DNA of 24,241 nucleotides from JAAFIP01 sp043766985 (GCA_043766985.1 JAYUHM010000222.1:1-24241), one strand, 5' to 3'. Counted from the first letter of the stretch, positions 1-7,245 are shown. The notes: a model not told the origin generated them from the letters alone. Program-made: numbers and translations.

Positions 1-19
1 AGAAACCAAGAAGAAATAA
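1..19 (+). CDS. rplF: 50S ribosomal protein L6, 3' end only
   Basis: Only the last five codons and the stop are inside the window. From position 2 the frame reads E-T-K-K-K and then TAA at 17-19, the basic Lys-rich tail usual for L6. In the spc operon rplF lies directly upstream of rplR, which starts here at 31. The call rests on that context plus the tail residues; the rest of the gene lies to the left of the window. Confidence 0.7.
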
Positions 20-30
20 GGAGCTGTCTC

Positions 31-396
31 ATGTTGACCAAAAAAGAGCAGCGTCTTCGTCGTTCGCGCCAAACCCGTATCCGCATTGCCAACCAAGGCG
101 TTGCACGTTTGAGCGTCAACCGCACGAACCTCCACATCTACGCCCAGGTTATCTCTGGCGACGGCACCAAGGTATTGGCGTCTGCCTCTACTGCAGAGGC
201 TGAAGTCATCAAAATCGTTGGTGCGTCAGGCAAAGGTAGCAGCACTGCTGCGGCTGCCGCCATCGGTAAGCGCGTTGCTGAAAAAGCAAAGGCAGCTGGT
301 GTTGACAAAGTTGCGTTTGATCGCGCAGGTTTCGCCTACCACGGTCGCGTCAAGGCTTTGGCCGACGCCGCCCGTGAAGCTGGCTTGCAGTTCTAA
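31..396 (+). CDS. rplR: 50S ribosomal protein L18
   Basis: L18 binds 5S rRNA and helps fix it in the central protuberance of the large subunit. The 121-residue product has the usual family length, a basic N-terminus (KKEQRLRRSRQTR) and the typical C-terminal FDRAGFAYHGRVKALADAAREAGL block. A strong ribosome binding site, AAGGAG at 18-23, stands 7 bases before the ATG and overlaps the end of rplF. Its place between rplF and rpsE is the standard spc-operon order. Nothing about it is unusual. Confidence 0.98.
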   Translation: MLTKKEQRLRRSRQTRIRIANQGVARLSVNRTNLHIYAQVISGDGTKVLASASTAEAEVIKIVGASGKGSSTAAAAAIGKRVAEKAKAAGVDKVAFDRAGFAYHGRVKALADAAREAGLQF

Positions 397-413
397 TCAA
401 GGCGAGAATTTAC

Positions 414-932
414 ATGGCTAAATTACAAGCAAATACCCCCGCAAACGGCCCCGAAGATGGTCTGCGCGAAAAGATGATCGCGATCAACCGGGTGACCAAG
501 GTGGTCAAGGGTGGTCGTATTCTCGGTTTCGCCGCACTGACTGTCGTTGGTGACGGAGATGGCCGCGTAGGCATGGGCAAAGGCAAGTCGAAAGAAGTGC
601 CGGTAGCTGTTCAAAAAGCAATGGAGCAAGCGCGTCGCGGCATGCTCAAAGCTAATTTGAAAAACGGTACCATCCACCACCGCGTGTTCGGTTCGCATGG
701 CGCCGCCAATGTGATGATGTCCCCAGCTCCAAAAGGAACGGGCATTATCGCGGGTGGTCCAATGCGCGCTGTATTCGAGGTGATGGGCATCACCGATATT
801 GTGGCCAAGAGCCATGGTTCGACCAATCCTTACAACATGGTGCGTGCCACTTTGGACGCCCTGAGAAACTCTACTACGCCTTCCGAAGTCGCTGCAAAGC
901 GCGGTAAGAGCGTTGAAGAAATCTTCTCTTAA
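414..932 (+). CDS. rpsE: 30S ribosomal protein S5
   Basis: S5 belongs to the small subunit and takes part in decoding accuracy and translocation-linked helicase activity. The 172-residue product shows the N-terminal double-stranded-RNA-binding S5 domain (about residues 17-80, with GRILGFAALTVVGDGDGRVG and the GKGKSKEVPVAVQKA helix), then the C-terminal ribosomal fold with RGMLKANLKNGTI and GGPMRAVFEVMG. It starts 17 bases after rplR and precedes rpmD, as in other spc operons. Length and motifs are normal. Confidence 0.98.
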   Translation: MAKLQANTPANGPEDGLREKMIAINRVTKVVKGGRILGFAALTVVGDGDGRVGMGKGKSKEVPVAVQKAMEQARRGMLKANLKNGTIHHRVFGSHGAANVMMSPAPKGTGIIAGGPMRAVFEVMGITDIVAKSHGSTNPYNMVRATLDALRNSTTPSEVAAKRGKSVEEIFS

Positions 933-946
933 TCAGGAGCAATGCA

Positions 947-1129
947 ATGACTGCTCAATCAACCGTTAAAGTTCAATTGGTGCGTAGCCCGATTGGCTGC
1001 AAAGAGTCTCACCGCGCAACCGTGCGTGGTTTGGGTCTGCGCAAAATTCGCTCCACGTATGAGTTGCAAGATACTCCCGCAGTACGCGGCATGATCAACA
1101 AGATCAGCTACCTCGTAAAGGTACTTTAA
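947..1129 (+). CDS. rpmD: 50S ribosomal protein L30
   Basis: L30 is a small large-subunit protein, here 60 residues as in most bacteria. The family signature is visible: KVQLVRSPIGCKESHRATVRGLGL, then a short strand and helix ending in VRGMINKISYLVKV. GGAGCAATGCA before the ATG supplies a ribosome binding site (AGGAG near 936-940). It starts 14 bases after rpsE, and its TAA is one base from the rplO start, so translation of the two is probably coupled. Confidence 0.97.
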   Translation: MTAQSTVKVQLVRSPIGCKESHRATVRGLGLRKIRSTYELQDTPAVRGMINKISYLVKVL

Positions 1130-1130
1130 G

Positions 1131-1565
1131 ATGGAACTCAATACCATTTCTCCGGCAGACGGATCCAAAAAAGCCCGTCGCCGTGTCGGTCGCGGCATCG
1201 GCTCTGGCCTGGGTAAAACCGCCGGTCGTGGCCACAAGGGTCAAAAATCCCGTGCTGGTGGCTACCACAAAGTTGGCTTTGAAGGCGGTCAAATGCCTTT
1301 GCAGCGTCGTTTGCCCAAGCGCGGTTTTAAATCGCACTTGCTCAAATTCAATGCTGAAATTACTTTGACTAACCTAGAGGTTCTGGGTGCAGCTGAAGTG
1401 GACGTTTTGGCGTTAAAGCAAGCTGGTTTGGTAGGTCAATTGGCTAAAGTAGTCAAAGTGATCAACACGGGTGCCTTGACCAAAGCTGTCAAGCTCACCG
1501 GCATTGGTGCAACGGCGGCTGCTAAAGCGGCTATCGAAGCCGCTGGTGGCTCCGTAGCTGCATAA
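1131..1565 (+). CDS. rplO: 50S ribosomal protein L15
   Basis: L15 is a late-assembly large-subunit protein that contacts 23S rRNA through a long basic N-terminal extension. The 144-residue product begins MELNTISPADGSKKARRRVGRGIGSG and carries the conserved GHKGQKSRAGG motif and the GGQMPLQRRLPKRGF stretch. The C-terminal half is the globular domain. Its ATG follows the rpmD stop by one base. A 41-base gap separates it from secY. Confidence 0.98.
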   Translation: MELNTISPADGSKKARRRVGRGIGSGLGKTAGRGHKGQKSRAGGYHKVGFEGGQMPLQRRLPKRGFKSHLLKFNAEITLTNLEVLGAAEVDVLALKQAGLVGQLAKVVKVINTGALTKAVKLTGIGATAAAKAAIEAAGGSVAA

Positions 1566-1606
1566 GCTGTTCGACCCATACTTAAAGACAATAGGAACAT
1601 TGCGCA

Positions 1607-2926
1607 GTGGCAACCAATCCCGCACAAATAGCAAAAACTGGTAAGTTCGGTGACCTGCGTCGTCGGCTTGTCTTTTTGTTGCTCGCGCTGGTGGTGTACC
1701 GCATCGGTGCGCATATTCCTGTGCCGGGCATTGATCCTACGCAGTTGCAACAACTTTTCAAGGGCCAGCAGGGCGGTATCTTGAGTTTGTTCAACATGTT
1801 CTCGGGTGGTGCGCTGTCTCGCTTTACGGTCTTTGCGTTGGGTATCATGCCCTACATTTCTGCATCGATCATCATGCAGTTGCTTACCTACGTGCTTCCC
1901 ACGTTTGAGCAGCTCAAAAAAGAAGGTGAATCGGGCCGTCGCAAGATCACCCAGTACACCCGCTACGGAACCTTGGGCTTGGCTGTGTTTCAGTCCCTGG
2001 GTATTGCGGTTGCGCTTGAGGGTTCTGCTGGCTTGGTGCTGTCCCCTGGTCTCGGTTTCCGGATGTCGGCTGTGGTTAGTTTGACGGCTGGCACCATGTT
2101 TTTGATGTGGTTGGGTGAGCAGATTACCGAACGCGGTTTGGGTAACGGCATTTCTATTTTGATTTTTGGCGGCATTGCTGCGGGATTGCCAGGCGCAATT
2201 GGCGGTCTGTTAGAACTGGTGCGCACTGGCGCGATGAGTATTCTGGTGGCGATCATCATCGTCGCTCTGGTAGTCGCTGTAACTTATTTTGTGGTGTTTG
2301 TAGAGCGCGGGCAGCGTAAGATTTTGGTGAACTATGCGCGTCGACAAGTCGGGAACAAGGTTTATGGTGGCCAGTCGTCCCACTTACCTTTAAAGCTCAA
2401 CATGGCTGGCGTGATCCCACCCATCTTTGCGTCCTCCATTATTTTGTTACCCGCTACGGTGGTCGGATGGTTCAGCACTGGCGACTCGATGCGCTGGCTC
2501 AAAGACATCTCCAGCATGTTGACGCCTGGCCAACCGATCTATGTCATGTTCTACGCTGCAGCGATCGTGTTTTTCTGCTTCTTCTACACGGCCTTGGTAT
2601 TCAATAGCCGTGAAACAGCAGACAACCTGAAAAAGAGCGGTGCATTCATTCCCGGTATCCGTCCTGGTGATCAAACTGCCCGCTACATCGACAAGATTTT
2701 GGTTCGATTAACATTAATTGGCGCGGTCTACATTACATTTGTATGCTTGCTGCCCGAATTCTTGATATTGAAATATAACGTGCCGTTCTATTTTGGTGGT
2801 ACCTCCCTGTTAATCATTGTGGTCGTGACGATGGACTTTATGTCCCAAGTTCAGAACTACATGATGAGCCAGCAGTACGAATCATTGTTGAAAAAGGCTA
2901 ACTTCAAGACATCACTGGCCGGTTAA
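1607..2926 (+). CDS. secY: Protein translocase subunit SecY
   Basis: SecY is the inner-membrane channel of the Sec translocon, working with SecE, SecG and SecA. The 439-residue product has the family length and many hydrophobic segments compatible with ten transmembrane helices. Early family motifs are visible: RIGAHIPVPGID in the first segment/plug area, FALGIMPYISASIIMQLL, and GEQITERGLGNGISILIF. The start is GTG at 1607, preceded by AATAGGAAC; no in-frame ATG fits the conserved N-terminus better. A compact hairpin (2930-2950) begins just after the stop. The next gene is rpmJ, not infA. Confidence 0.98.
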   Translation: MATNPAQIAKTGKFGDLRRRLVFLLLALVVYRIGAHIPVPGIDPTQLQQLFKGQQGGILSLFNMFSGGALSRFTVFALGIMPYISASIIMQLLTYVLPTFEQLKKEGESGRRKITQYTRYGTLGLAVFQSLGIAVALEGSAGLVLSPGLGFRMSAVVSLTAGTMFLMWLGEQITERGLGNGISILIFGGIAAGLPGAIGGLLELVRTGAMSILVAIIIVALVVAVTYFVVFVERGQRKILVNYARRQVGNKVYGGQSSHLPLKLNMAGVIPPIFASSIILLPATVVGWFSTGDSMRWLKDISSMLTPGQPIYVMFYAAAIVFFCFFYTALVFNSRETADNLKKSGAFIPGIRPGDQTARYIDKILVRLTLIGAVYITFVCLLPEFLILKYNVPFYFGGTSLLIIVVVTMDFMSQVQNYMMSQQYESLLKKANFKTSLAG

Positions 2927-2929
2927 GGT

Positions 2930-2950
2930 GGCGTACGCAGGTGCGACGCC
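2930..2950 (+). other. Hairpin just after the secY stop codon
   Basis: GGCGT at 2930-2934 pairs with ACGCC at 2946-2950, and CGCA at 2936-2939 pairs with TGCG at 2942-2945, leaving one bulged A and a two-base gap (in RNA the innermost pairs would open). No T-run follows, so it is not a standard intrinsic terminator. It could protect or process the 3' end of the spc transcript or cause pausing. The pairing is seen; the role is inference. Confidence 0.45.
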
Positions 2951-2952
2951 GC

Positions 2953-2981
2953 TTGACGGATGTAAGTGCTATTTTGATAAC
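2953..2981 (+). promoter_or_regulatory. Candidate sigma-70 promoter ahead of rpmJ
   Basis: TTGACG at 2953-2958 and GATAAC at 2976-2981 are separated by 17 bases, a good match in spacing and a fair one in sequence to the sigma-70 consensus. It lies in the unusually long 171-base gap between secY and rpmJ and would start the alpha-operon genes separately from spc. This is a motif match only. Confidence 0.35.
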
Positions 2982-3020
2982 AGAGTAACTGTTGAGTTGA
3001 TACCGTACGACTTGACGCGC

Positions 3021-3040
3021 GCTTGAATTGAGTTTCAAGC
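3021..3040 (+). other. Inverted repeat in the secY-rpmJ gap
   Basis: GCTTGAA at 3021-3027 and TTCAAGC at 3034-3040 form a perfect 7-base-pair stem around a 6-base loop. It lies downstream of the candidate promoter and upstream of the rpmJ ribosome binding site (AGGAG, 3086-3090). It could be a leader structure for the alpha operon or an operator. No T-run follows it. Confidence 0.35.
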
Positions 3041-3097
3041 CAGGTGACGTAACGGATTTGATTGACAGTTTAATTTTAGATTTTTAGGAGAAAAGAC

Positions 3098-3211
3098 ATG
3101 AAAGTCTCGGCTTCAGTAAAGAAAATTTGCCGTAATTGCAAAGTCATTCGCCGTAAAGGCGTCGTTCGTGTGATCTGCACAGATCCACGCCATAAACAAC
3201 GTCAAGGTTGA
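3098..3211 (+). CDS. rpmJ: 50S ribosomal protein L36
   Basis: L36 is the smallest large-subunit protein. The 37-codon frame reads [20 protein letters not shown] and onward to a TGA at 3209-3211. It keeps the zinc ligands C11, C14, C27 and H32, so this is the zinc-binding (C+) form. AGGAG at 3086-3090 is a good ribosome binding site. It lies directly before rpsM, the standard position. In many betaproteobacteria infA precedes it; here no infA-like frame is seen in the gap. Confidence 0.97.
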
Positions 3212-3233
3212 TTGAGAAATTTAGAGGAACGCT

Positions 3234-3599
3234 ATGGCACGTATCGCTGGCATTAACATCCCGCCGCATCAGCACGCTGAAATCGGCTTAACCGCTATCT
3301 TTGGTATCGGTCGCACTCGTGCTCGCAAAATTTGCGAAGCATGTAGCATCGCTTATTCCAAGAAGGTCAAAGACTTGACCGGCGGCGACCTGGAGAAGAT
3401 CCGCGATGCAATCGCGACGATCACTATCGAGGGTGACTTGCGTCGTGAGACGACAATGAACATCAAACGGTTGATGGACATCGGTTGCTACCGTGGTTTC
3501 CGTCACCGCCGTGGTCTGCCTATGCGCGGACAGCGCACTCGTACCAATGCCCGTACCCGTAAAGGTCCGCGTAAAGGTGCTCAGGCGTTGAAAAAATAA
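3234..3599 (+). CDS. rpsM: 30S ribosomal protein S13
   Basis: S13 lies in the head of the small subunit and contacts tRNA and the inter-subunit bridges. The 121-residue product has the helix-two-turn-helix N-terminal region (MARIAGINIPPHQHAEIGLT, GIGRTRARKIC) and the basic C-terminal tail RGLPMRGQRTRTNARTRKG, ending in lysines. AGAGGAAC before the ATG is the ribosome binding site. It is followed by rpsK after 40 bases. Confidence 0.98.
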   Translation: MARIAGINIPPHQHAEIGLTAIFGIGRTRARKICEACSIAYSKKVKDLTGGDLEKIRDAIATITIEGDLRRETTMNIKRLMDIGCYRGFRHRRGLPMRGQRTRTNARTRKGPRKGAQALKK

Positions 3600-3639
3600 C
3601 ACAAGCGTTATGAAAATAAGCCTGTAAGAGAGAAATAGT

Positions 3640-4044
3640 ATGGCAAAAGCACCAGCAAATTCCGCTTCGACACGTGTACGTAAAAAAGTCCGCAAGAACA
3701 TTGCAGATGGCGTAGCGCACGTTCACGCATCGTTTAACAACACCATCATCACCATTACCGACCGCCAAGGCAATTCGTTGTCATGGGCTTCCTCGGGTGG
3801 CCAGGGCTTCAAGGGTTCGCGTAAATCAACCCCTTTTGCAGCCCAGGTTGCATCTGAGATGGCTGGTCGCGCCGCGATGGAGCAGGGCATTAAAAACCTT
3901 GACGTCGAAATCAAAGGCCCAGGTCCAGGCCGCGAGTCTTCGGTTCGCGCCTTGGGTGCCTTGGGTATCCGCATCACGTCGATCCGTGATGTGACCCCTG
4001 TACCGCACAACGGTTGCCGCCCGCAAAAGCGCCGCCGCATTTAA
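3640..4044 (+). CDS. rpsK: 30S ribosomal protein S11
   Basis: S11 is part of the small-subunit platform. The 134-residue product shows the family core: GVAHVHASFNNTIITITDRQ, SSGGQGFKGSRKSTPFAAQ, and GPGPGRESSVRAL, ending in the conserved DVTPVPHNGCRPQKRRR tail. AAGAGAGAAA before the ATG serves as the ribosome binding site. A 181-base gap with a hairpin and a promoter-like motif separates it from rpsD. Confidence 0.98.
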   Translation: MAKAPANSASTRVRKKVRKNIADGVAHVHASFNNTIITITDRQGNSLSWASSGGQGFKGSRKSTPFAAQVASEMAGRAAMEQGIKNLDVEIKGPGPGRESSVRALGALGIRITSIRDVTPVPHNGCRPQKRRRI

Positions 4045-4062
4045 GCGTCATTGAATTGGCTC

Positions 4063-4090
4063 AAGCCGCTGTGCGTAGTGCCAGCGGCTT
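4063..4090 (+). other. Perfect 9-bp hairpin downstream of rpsK
   Basis: AAGCCGCTG at 4063-4071 and CAGCGGCTT at 4082-4090 are perfect reverse complements around a 10-base loop, starting 18 bases after the rpsK stop. A weak T-rich continuation and a TATAAT box at 4095-4100 follow instead of a clean T-run. It may be an mRNA 3'-end stabiliser, an attenuator, or an operator next to the internal promoter. The pairing is directly seen. Confidence 0.5.
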
Positions 4091-4100
4091 TGGCTATAAT
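4072..4100 (+). promoter_or_regulatory. Candidate promoter for rpsD-rpoA-rplQ
   Basis: A perfect -10 box TATAAT is at 4095-4100 and TGCGTA lies at the expected -35 place (4072-4077, 17-base spacer), a poor -35. A TGG just upstream of the -10 box gives partial extended -10 character. It is in the 181-base rpsK-rpsD gap and overlaps the hairpin at 4063-4090, so RNA folding and promoter use could compete. It would provide separate transcription of rpsD and rpoA. Confidence 0.45.
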
Positions 4101-4173
4101 AGAGGGTTGTCTTTAGACAAACTTCGTAAGCCCACCGCCATGGCATCCGCAGAAATTGCGCCTGCCACGGCTC

Positions 4174-4191
4174 CCGCAGCCAGTCCTGCGG
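4174..4191 (+). other. Small hairpin in the rpsD leader
   Basis: CCGCAG at 4174-4179 pairs with CTGCGG at 4186-4191 around a 6-base loop. It lies 35 bases upstream of the rpsD GTG and downstream of the candidate promoter, so it would be in the 5' leader of an rpsD transcript. S4 regulates its own operon in Escherichia coli through a structured leader in front of rpsM; whether this hairpin has any such role is a guess. Confidence 0.3.
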
Positions 4192-4225
4192 TAGTTTGAA
4201 CCCAACGTGAACAAAGGAAATTAAC

Positions 4226-4849
4226 GTGGCACGTCTCTTAGGCCCTAAGGCTAAACTCTCCCGCCGTGAAGGCACCGATCTGTTCTTGAAAAGCGCTCGT
4301 CGCTCGATTGCAGACAAAGCAAAATTTGACTCCAAGCCCGGCCAGCACGGTCGCACCTCAGGTCAGCGCATGTCTGACTTTGGCTTGCAGTTACGCGAAA
4401 AGCAAAAAGTAAAGCGTATGTACGGCATTATGGAGCGTCAGTTCCGCCGCTACTTTGAAGAAGCTGACCGCCGTAAAGGCAACACAGGCGCTAACTTGCT
4501 GTTCATTCTGGAAAGCCGTTTGGACAACGTGGTATACCGCATGGGGTTCGCCTCCACCCGCGCAGAAGCGCGCCAATTGGTGTCCCACAAGGCGATGCTG
4601 GTTAACGGCGAGTCGGTGAACATTCCTTCCTACCTTATCAAGGTGGGCGATGTGGTGTCAGTACGCGACAAATCGAAAAAGCAAGTGCGTATCGCTGAGG
4701 CTTTGGAGCTGGCTGCGCAAGTCGGTTTCCCGGCTTGGATTGAGACCAACAAAGACAAAGCTGAAGGTACCTTCAAGAAAGTGCCGGACCGCGATGAATT
4801 CGCTTCTGATGTCAACGAGTCGTTGATCGTCGAATTGTATTCACGTTAA
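4226..4849 (+). CDS. rpsD: 30S ribosomal protein S4
   Basis: S4 starts small-subunit assembly by binding the 5' domain of 16S rRNA, and in enteric bacteria represses the alpha operon. The 207-residue product has the family length, begins MARLLGPKAKLSRREGTDLF, and carries the S4 RNA-binding domain (about 95-160, with LDNVVYRMGFASTRAEARQ and VSHKAMLVNG). It ends in the conserved LIVELYSR. There is no N-terminal zinc-binding cysteine cluster, so it is the C-minus form. The start is GTG at 4226 with AAAGGAAA upstream. Confidence 0.98.
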   Translation: MARLLGPKAKLSRREGTDLFLKSARRSIADKAKFDSKPGQHGRTSGQRMSDFGLQLREKQKVKRMYGIMERQFRRYFEEADRRKGNTGANLLFILESRLDNVVYRMGFASTRAEARQLVSHKAMLVNGESVNIPSYLIKVGDVVSVRDKSKKQVRIAEALELAAQVGFPAWIETNKDKAEGTFKKVPDRDEFASDVNESLIVELYSR

Positions 4850-4890
4850 TTTTTTATATTCGCGGCCAAGACGTTGGCTGCTCTTAAGTT

Positions 4891-4922
4891 CCCCGTCACA
4901 GATGCATCTGCGACGGGGTTTT
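4891..4922 (+). terminator. Terminator-like hairpin between rpsD and rpoA
   Basis: CCCCGTC at 4891-4897 pairs with GACGGGG at 4912-4918; one A/C mismatch is followed by four more pairs (4899-4902 with 4907-4910) and a 4-base loop. TTTT at 4919-4922 follows directly. This has the form of an intrinsic terminator but sits inside the operon, 48 bases upstream of rpoA. The short T-run suggests partial termination or attenuation, which could set S4 and RNA polymerase alpha levels apart. Confidence 0.55.
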
Positions 4923-4970
4923 CCAGCCTTACCGGTGTAACGAGCCGAGGGCAACCAAAAGGAAGACTGC

Positions 4971-5960
4971 ATGCAAACCAATCTGCTCAAACCTAAAACT
5001 ATCAATGTAGAACAGCTCGGTCTGAACCGCGCCAAAGTAACGCTCGAGCCGTTTGAGCGGGGCTATGGCCATACATTAGGTAACGGTCTGCGCCGTGTCT
5101 TGCTGTCGTCGATGGTGGGCTATGCCGCCACGGAAGTGACTATTGCTGGCGTGTTGCACGAGTTCTCGTCGATCGACGGCGTGCAGGAAGACGTAGTGAA
5201 CATTTTGCTCAACCTTAAGGGCGTGGTCTTTAAGTTGCACAACCGTGACGAGGTGACCCTGTCGCTGCGCAAAGATGGCGAAGGCGTGATTACCGCTGGC
5301 GACATCCAAACCCCGCACGACGTAGAAATCATCAACCCTGAGCATGTGATTGCCCATCTGTCGCACGGCGGCAAGCTGGACATGCAGATCAAGGTGGAAA
5401 AAGGCCGTGGCTATGTGCCCGGTACCATGCGCCGTTATGGCGATGAGCCCACGAAATCTATCGGCCGCATTGTGTTGGATGCCTCGTTTTCCCCCGTCAA
5501 GCGCGTGAGCTACACGGTTGAAAGCGCCCGCGTCGAGCAGCGTACCGACCTGGACAAGTTGGTCATGGAAATTGAAACCAACGGTGCCGTGACTGCCGAG
5601 GATGCCGTGCGCGCATCAGCTAAAATATTAGTTGAGCAGCTGGCAGTGTTTGCACAATTGGAAGGCAGCGAGTTGGCCGCGTTCGACGCACCAGCGCAGC
5701 GCGCCAGCCAGCAGTTTGACCCCATCTTGCTGCGCCCGGTTGACGAGTTGGAGTTGACGGTTCGCTCGGCTAACTGCCTGAAAGCTGAAAACATTTACTA
5801 CATCGGTGATCTGATTCAGCGGACCGAGAACGAGTTGCTCAAGACGCCTAATTTGGGTCGTAAGTCGCTCAACGAAATCAAAGAAGTGCTCGCCTCGCGC
5901 GGCTTAACTTTGGGTATGCGTCTCGAAGCCTGGCCACCAGCCGGGCTGGACAAGCACTAA
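4971..5960 (+). CDS. rpoA: DNA-directed RNA polymerase subunit alpha
   Basis: RpoA dimerises to nucleate RNA polymerase assembly, and its C-terminal domain contacts UP elements and activators. The 329-residue product has the standard length. The N-terminal domain shows ERGYGHTLGNGLRRVLLSS (dimerisation region). The C-terminal domain (about 250-320) shows ILLRPVDELELTVRSANCLK and TPNLGRKSLNEIKEVL. AAAGGAAGAC before the ATG is the ribosome binding site. It sits between rpsD and rplQ with a 121-base upstream gap that holds a terminator-like hairpin. Confidence 0.99.
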   Translation: MQTNLLKPKTINVEQLGLNRAKVTLEPFERGYGHTLGNGLRRVLLSSMVGYAATEVTIAGVLHEFSSIDGVQEDVVNILLNLKGVVFKLHNRDEVTLSLRKDGEGVITAGDIQTPHDVEIINPEHVIAHLSHGGKLDMQIKVEKGRGYVPGTMRRYGDEPTKSIGRIVLDASFSPVKRVSYTVESARVEQRTDLDKLVMEIETNGAVTAEDAVRASAKILVEQLAVFAQLEGSELAAFDAPAQRASQQFDPILLRPVDELELTVRSANCLKAENIYYIGDLIQRTENELLKTPNLGRKSLNEIKEVLASRGLTLGMRLEAWPPAGLDKH

Positions 5961-5983
5961 GCTGACCAGCCTAGTGCAGACAG

Positions 5984-6007
5984 ACACTTAGCCGATAGGC
6001 TAAGTGT
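5984..6007 (+). other. Perfect 10-bp hairpin between rpoA and rplQ
   Basis: ACACTTAGCC at 5984-5993 and GGCTAAGTGT at 5998-6007 pair perfectly around the loop GATA. No T-run follows, so termination is unlikely. It starts 24 bases after the rpoA stop and lies 113 bases before rplQ. Likely uses are mRNA processing or 3'-end protection of rpoA; the function is not visible from sequence. Confidence 0.5.
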
Positions 6008-6120
6008 GAACAAGCATTTATTTGCTTTAAGGTATTTTTAGCGCCTCACCGCATTTATAGAGGCAAGTGCGTAGGTGGTACCTGATACGGCCATCTCGAT
6101 TACATTGAAAGGAAAGCACC

Positions 6121-6510
6121 ATGCGCCACGGACAAGGACTTCGTAAACTCAACCGCACCAGCGAGCACCGCCTCGCTATGCTGCGTAACATGATGAACTC
6201 GCTGATTCAGCACGAGGCCATCAAAACCACATTGCCTAAAGCCAAGGAATTGCGCCGCGTAGTCGAGCCGATGATCACGTTGGCAAAAGAGCCTACCTTG
6301 GCTAACAAGCGCTTGGCGTTTAACCGCCTGCGCGATCGCGATATGGTCGTCAAACTGTTTGCTGAGCTGGGCCCACGTTACAAAACACGTCCAGGTGGCT
6401 ATACCCGTATTTTGAAGATGGGTTTCCGCGTCGGTGACAACGCGCCAATGGCGTTCGTTGAGTTGGTTGACCGCCCAGATACGGCCAACGCTGACGTGAA
6501 AGAAGCGTAA
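6121..6510 (+). CDS. rplQ: 50S ribosomal protein L17
   Basis: L17 lies near the exit-tunnel surface of the large subunit. The 129-residue product begins MRHGQGLRKLNRTSEHRLAM, the family signature, followed by the LRNMMNSLIQHEAIKTTLPKAKELR helix region, and ends with LKMGFRVGDNAPMAFVELVD and a short tail. GAAAGGAAAGC before the ATG is a strong ribosome binding site. It is the last gene of the alpha operon; the next feature is a tRNA gene. Confidence 0.98.
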   Translation: MRHGQGLRKLNRTSEHRLAMLRNMMNSLIQHEAIKTTLPKAKELRRVVEPMITLAKEPTLANKRLAFNRLRDRDMVVKLFAELGPRYKTRPGGYTRILKMGFRVGDNAPMAFVELVDRPDTANADVKEA

Positions 6511-6593
6511 AGCGAGACCCGGTTATTTCTTTGTGTGGTCATTTGCTTTGTAAGCCCATTCCAGAGAGATACCGAGTAGAATAGAGACATTGA

Positions 6594-6670
<77 letters not shown>

Positions 6671-6676
6671 ACATGT

Positions 6677-6704
6677 AAACGCCAACCTTCGGGTTGGCGT
6701 TTTT
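6677..6704 (+). terminator. Intrinsic terminator after tRNA-fMet
   Basis: AAACGCCAACC at 6677-6687 pairs with GGTTGGCGTTT at 6692-6702 around the very stable TTCG tetraloop closed by C-G, and runs into five T residues at 6700-6704. It starts 7 bases after the tRNA CCA end and clearly closes this transcript. Confidence 0.92.
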
Positions 6705-6770
6705 GTTTGTGCAATCGTACTTGCATAAAGTCTAAACAAAGGCGTTGTGTTTTTCGCCATAATGCAATTT

Positions 6771-7220
6771 ATGCGCAAATCCAAGCTCCAATCGGTTACC
6801 GTTGGCGGTACGGCCGACGATATCGAAGCCGCCTTTTACGATGCGCTGCAGACCGGTGACATCGACAAGTTAATGGCGTGCTGGGCCGACGAAGACGAGG
6901 TGGTCTGCGTGCATCCCGGCGGGCCACGCGTTGTGGGCGTAGAGGGGATTCGCACAGCCTTTGACGCAATGTTCTCCAACGGCACTATCAAGGCGACCCC
7001 GCAGCGCGTCCGTAAAATTGAATCGCTCGCCAGCGCCGTACACAATGTGCTGGAGAAAATCGACGTGATGACGGAGGAGGGCCCCCGCGAGGCCTATGTG
7101 ATCGCTACCAACGTGTACCACAAGACCGCGCAGGGTTGGCGCATGGTAGCGCACCACGCTAGCCCAGGCACGCCGCGTGAAATGCAAGAGCTGTCGGATG
7201 CGCCGATGGTACTGCATTGA
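6771..7220 (+). CDS. NTF2/SnoaL-like small protein
   Basis: The 149-residue product looks like a cone-shaped NTF2-like/SnoaL-like fold: an N-terminal helix (DDIEAAFYDALQTGDIDKLM), then CWADEDEVVCVHPGG, a helix (GVEGIRTAFDAMF) and antiparallel strands ending in WRMVAHHASPG. Family members range from ketosteroid-isomerase-like enzymes to binding proteins, so no substrate can be named. There is no signal peptide; it is probably cytoplasmic. The start is uncertain: ATG at 6771 was chosen because MRKSKLQ begins the conserved-looking part, but ATG 6762 and GTG 6747 are in frame and none has a good ribosome binding site at proper spacing. Confidence 0.8.
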   Translation: MRKSKLQSVTVGGTADDIEAAFYDALQTGDIDKLMACWADEDEVVCVHPGGPRVVGVEGIRTAFDAMFSNGTIKATPQRVRKIESLASAVHNVLEKIDVMTEEGPREAYVIATNVYHKTAQGWRMVAHHASPGTPREMQELSDAPMVLH

Positions 7221-7245
7221 GGACGTTTATAGTGATAAAACGACG

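Noticed and set aside
423..815. Long - strand frame opposite rpsE
   Set aside because: It is a shadow of rpsE; no ribosome binding site and no recognisable protein features.
4014..4199. 61-codon + strand frame across the rpsK-rpsD gap
   Set aside because: It overlaps the rpsK end and the promoter/hairpin area and has low-complexity Ala/Pro content; no ribosome binding site.
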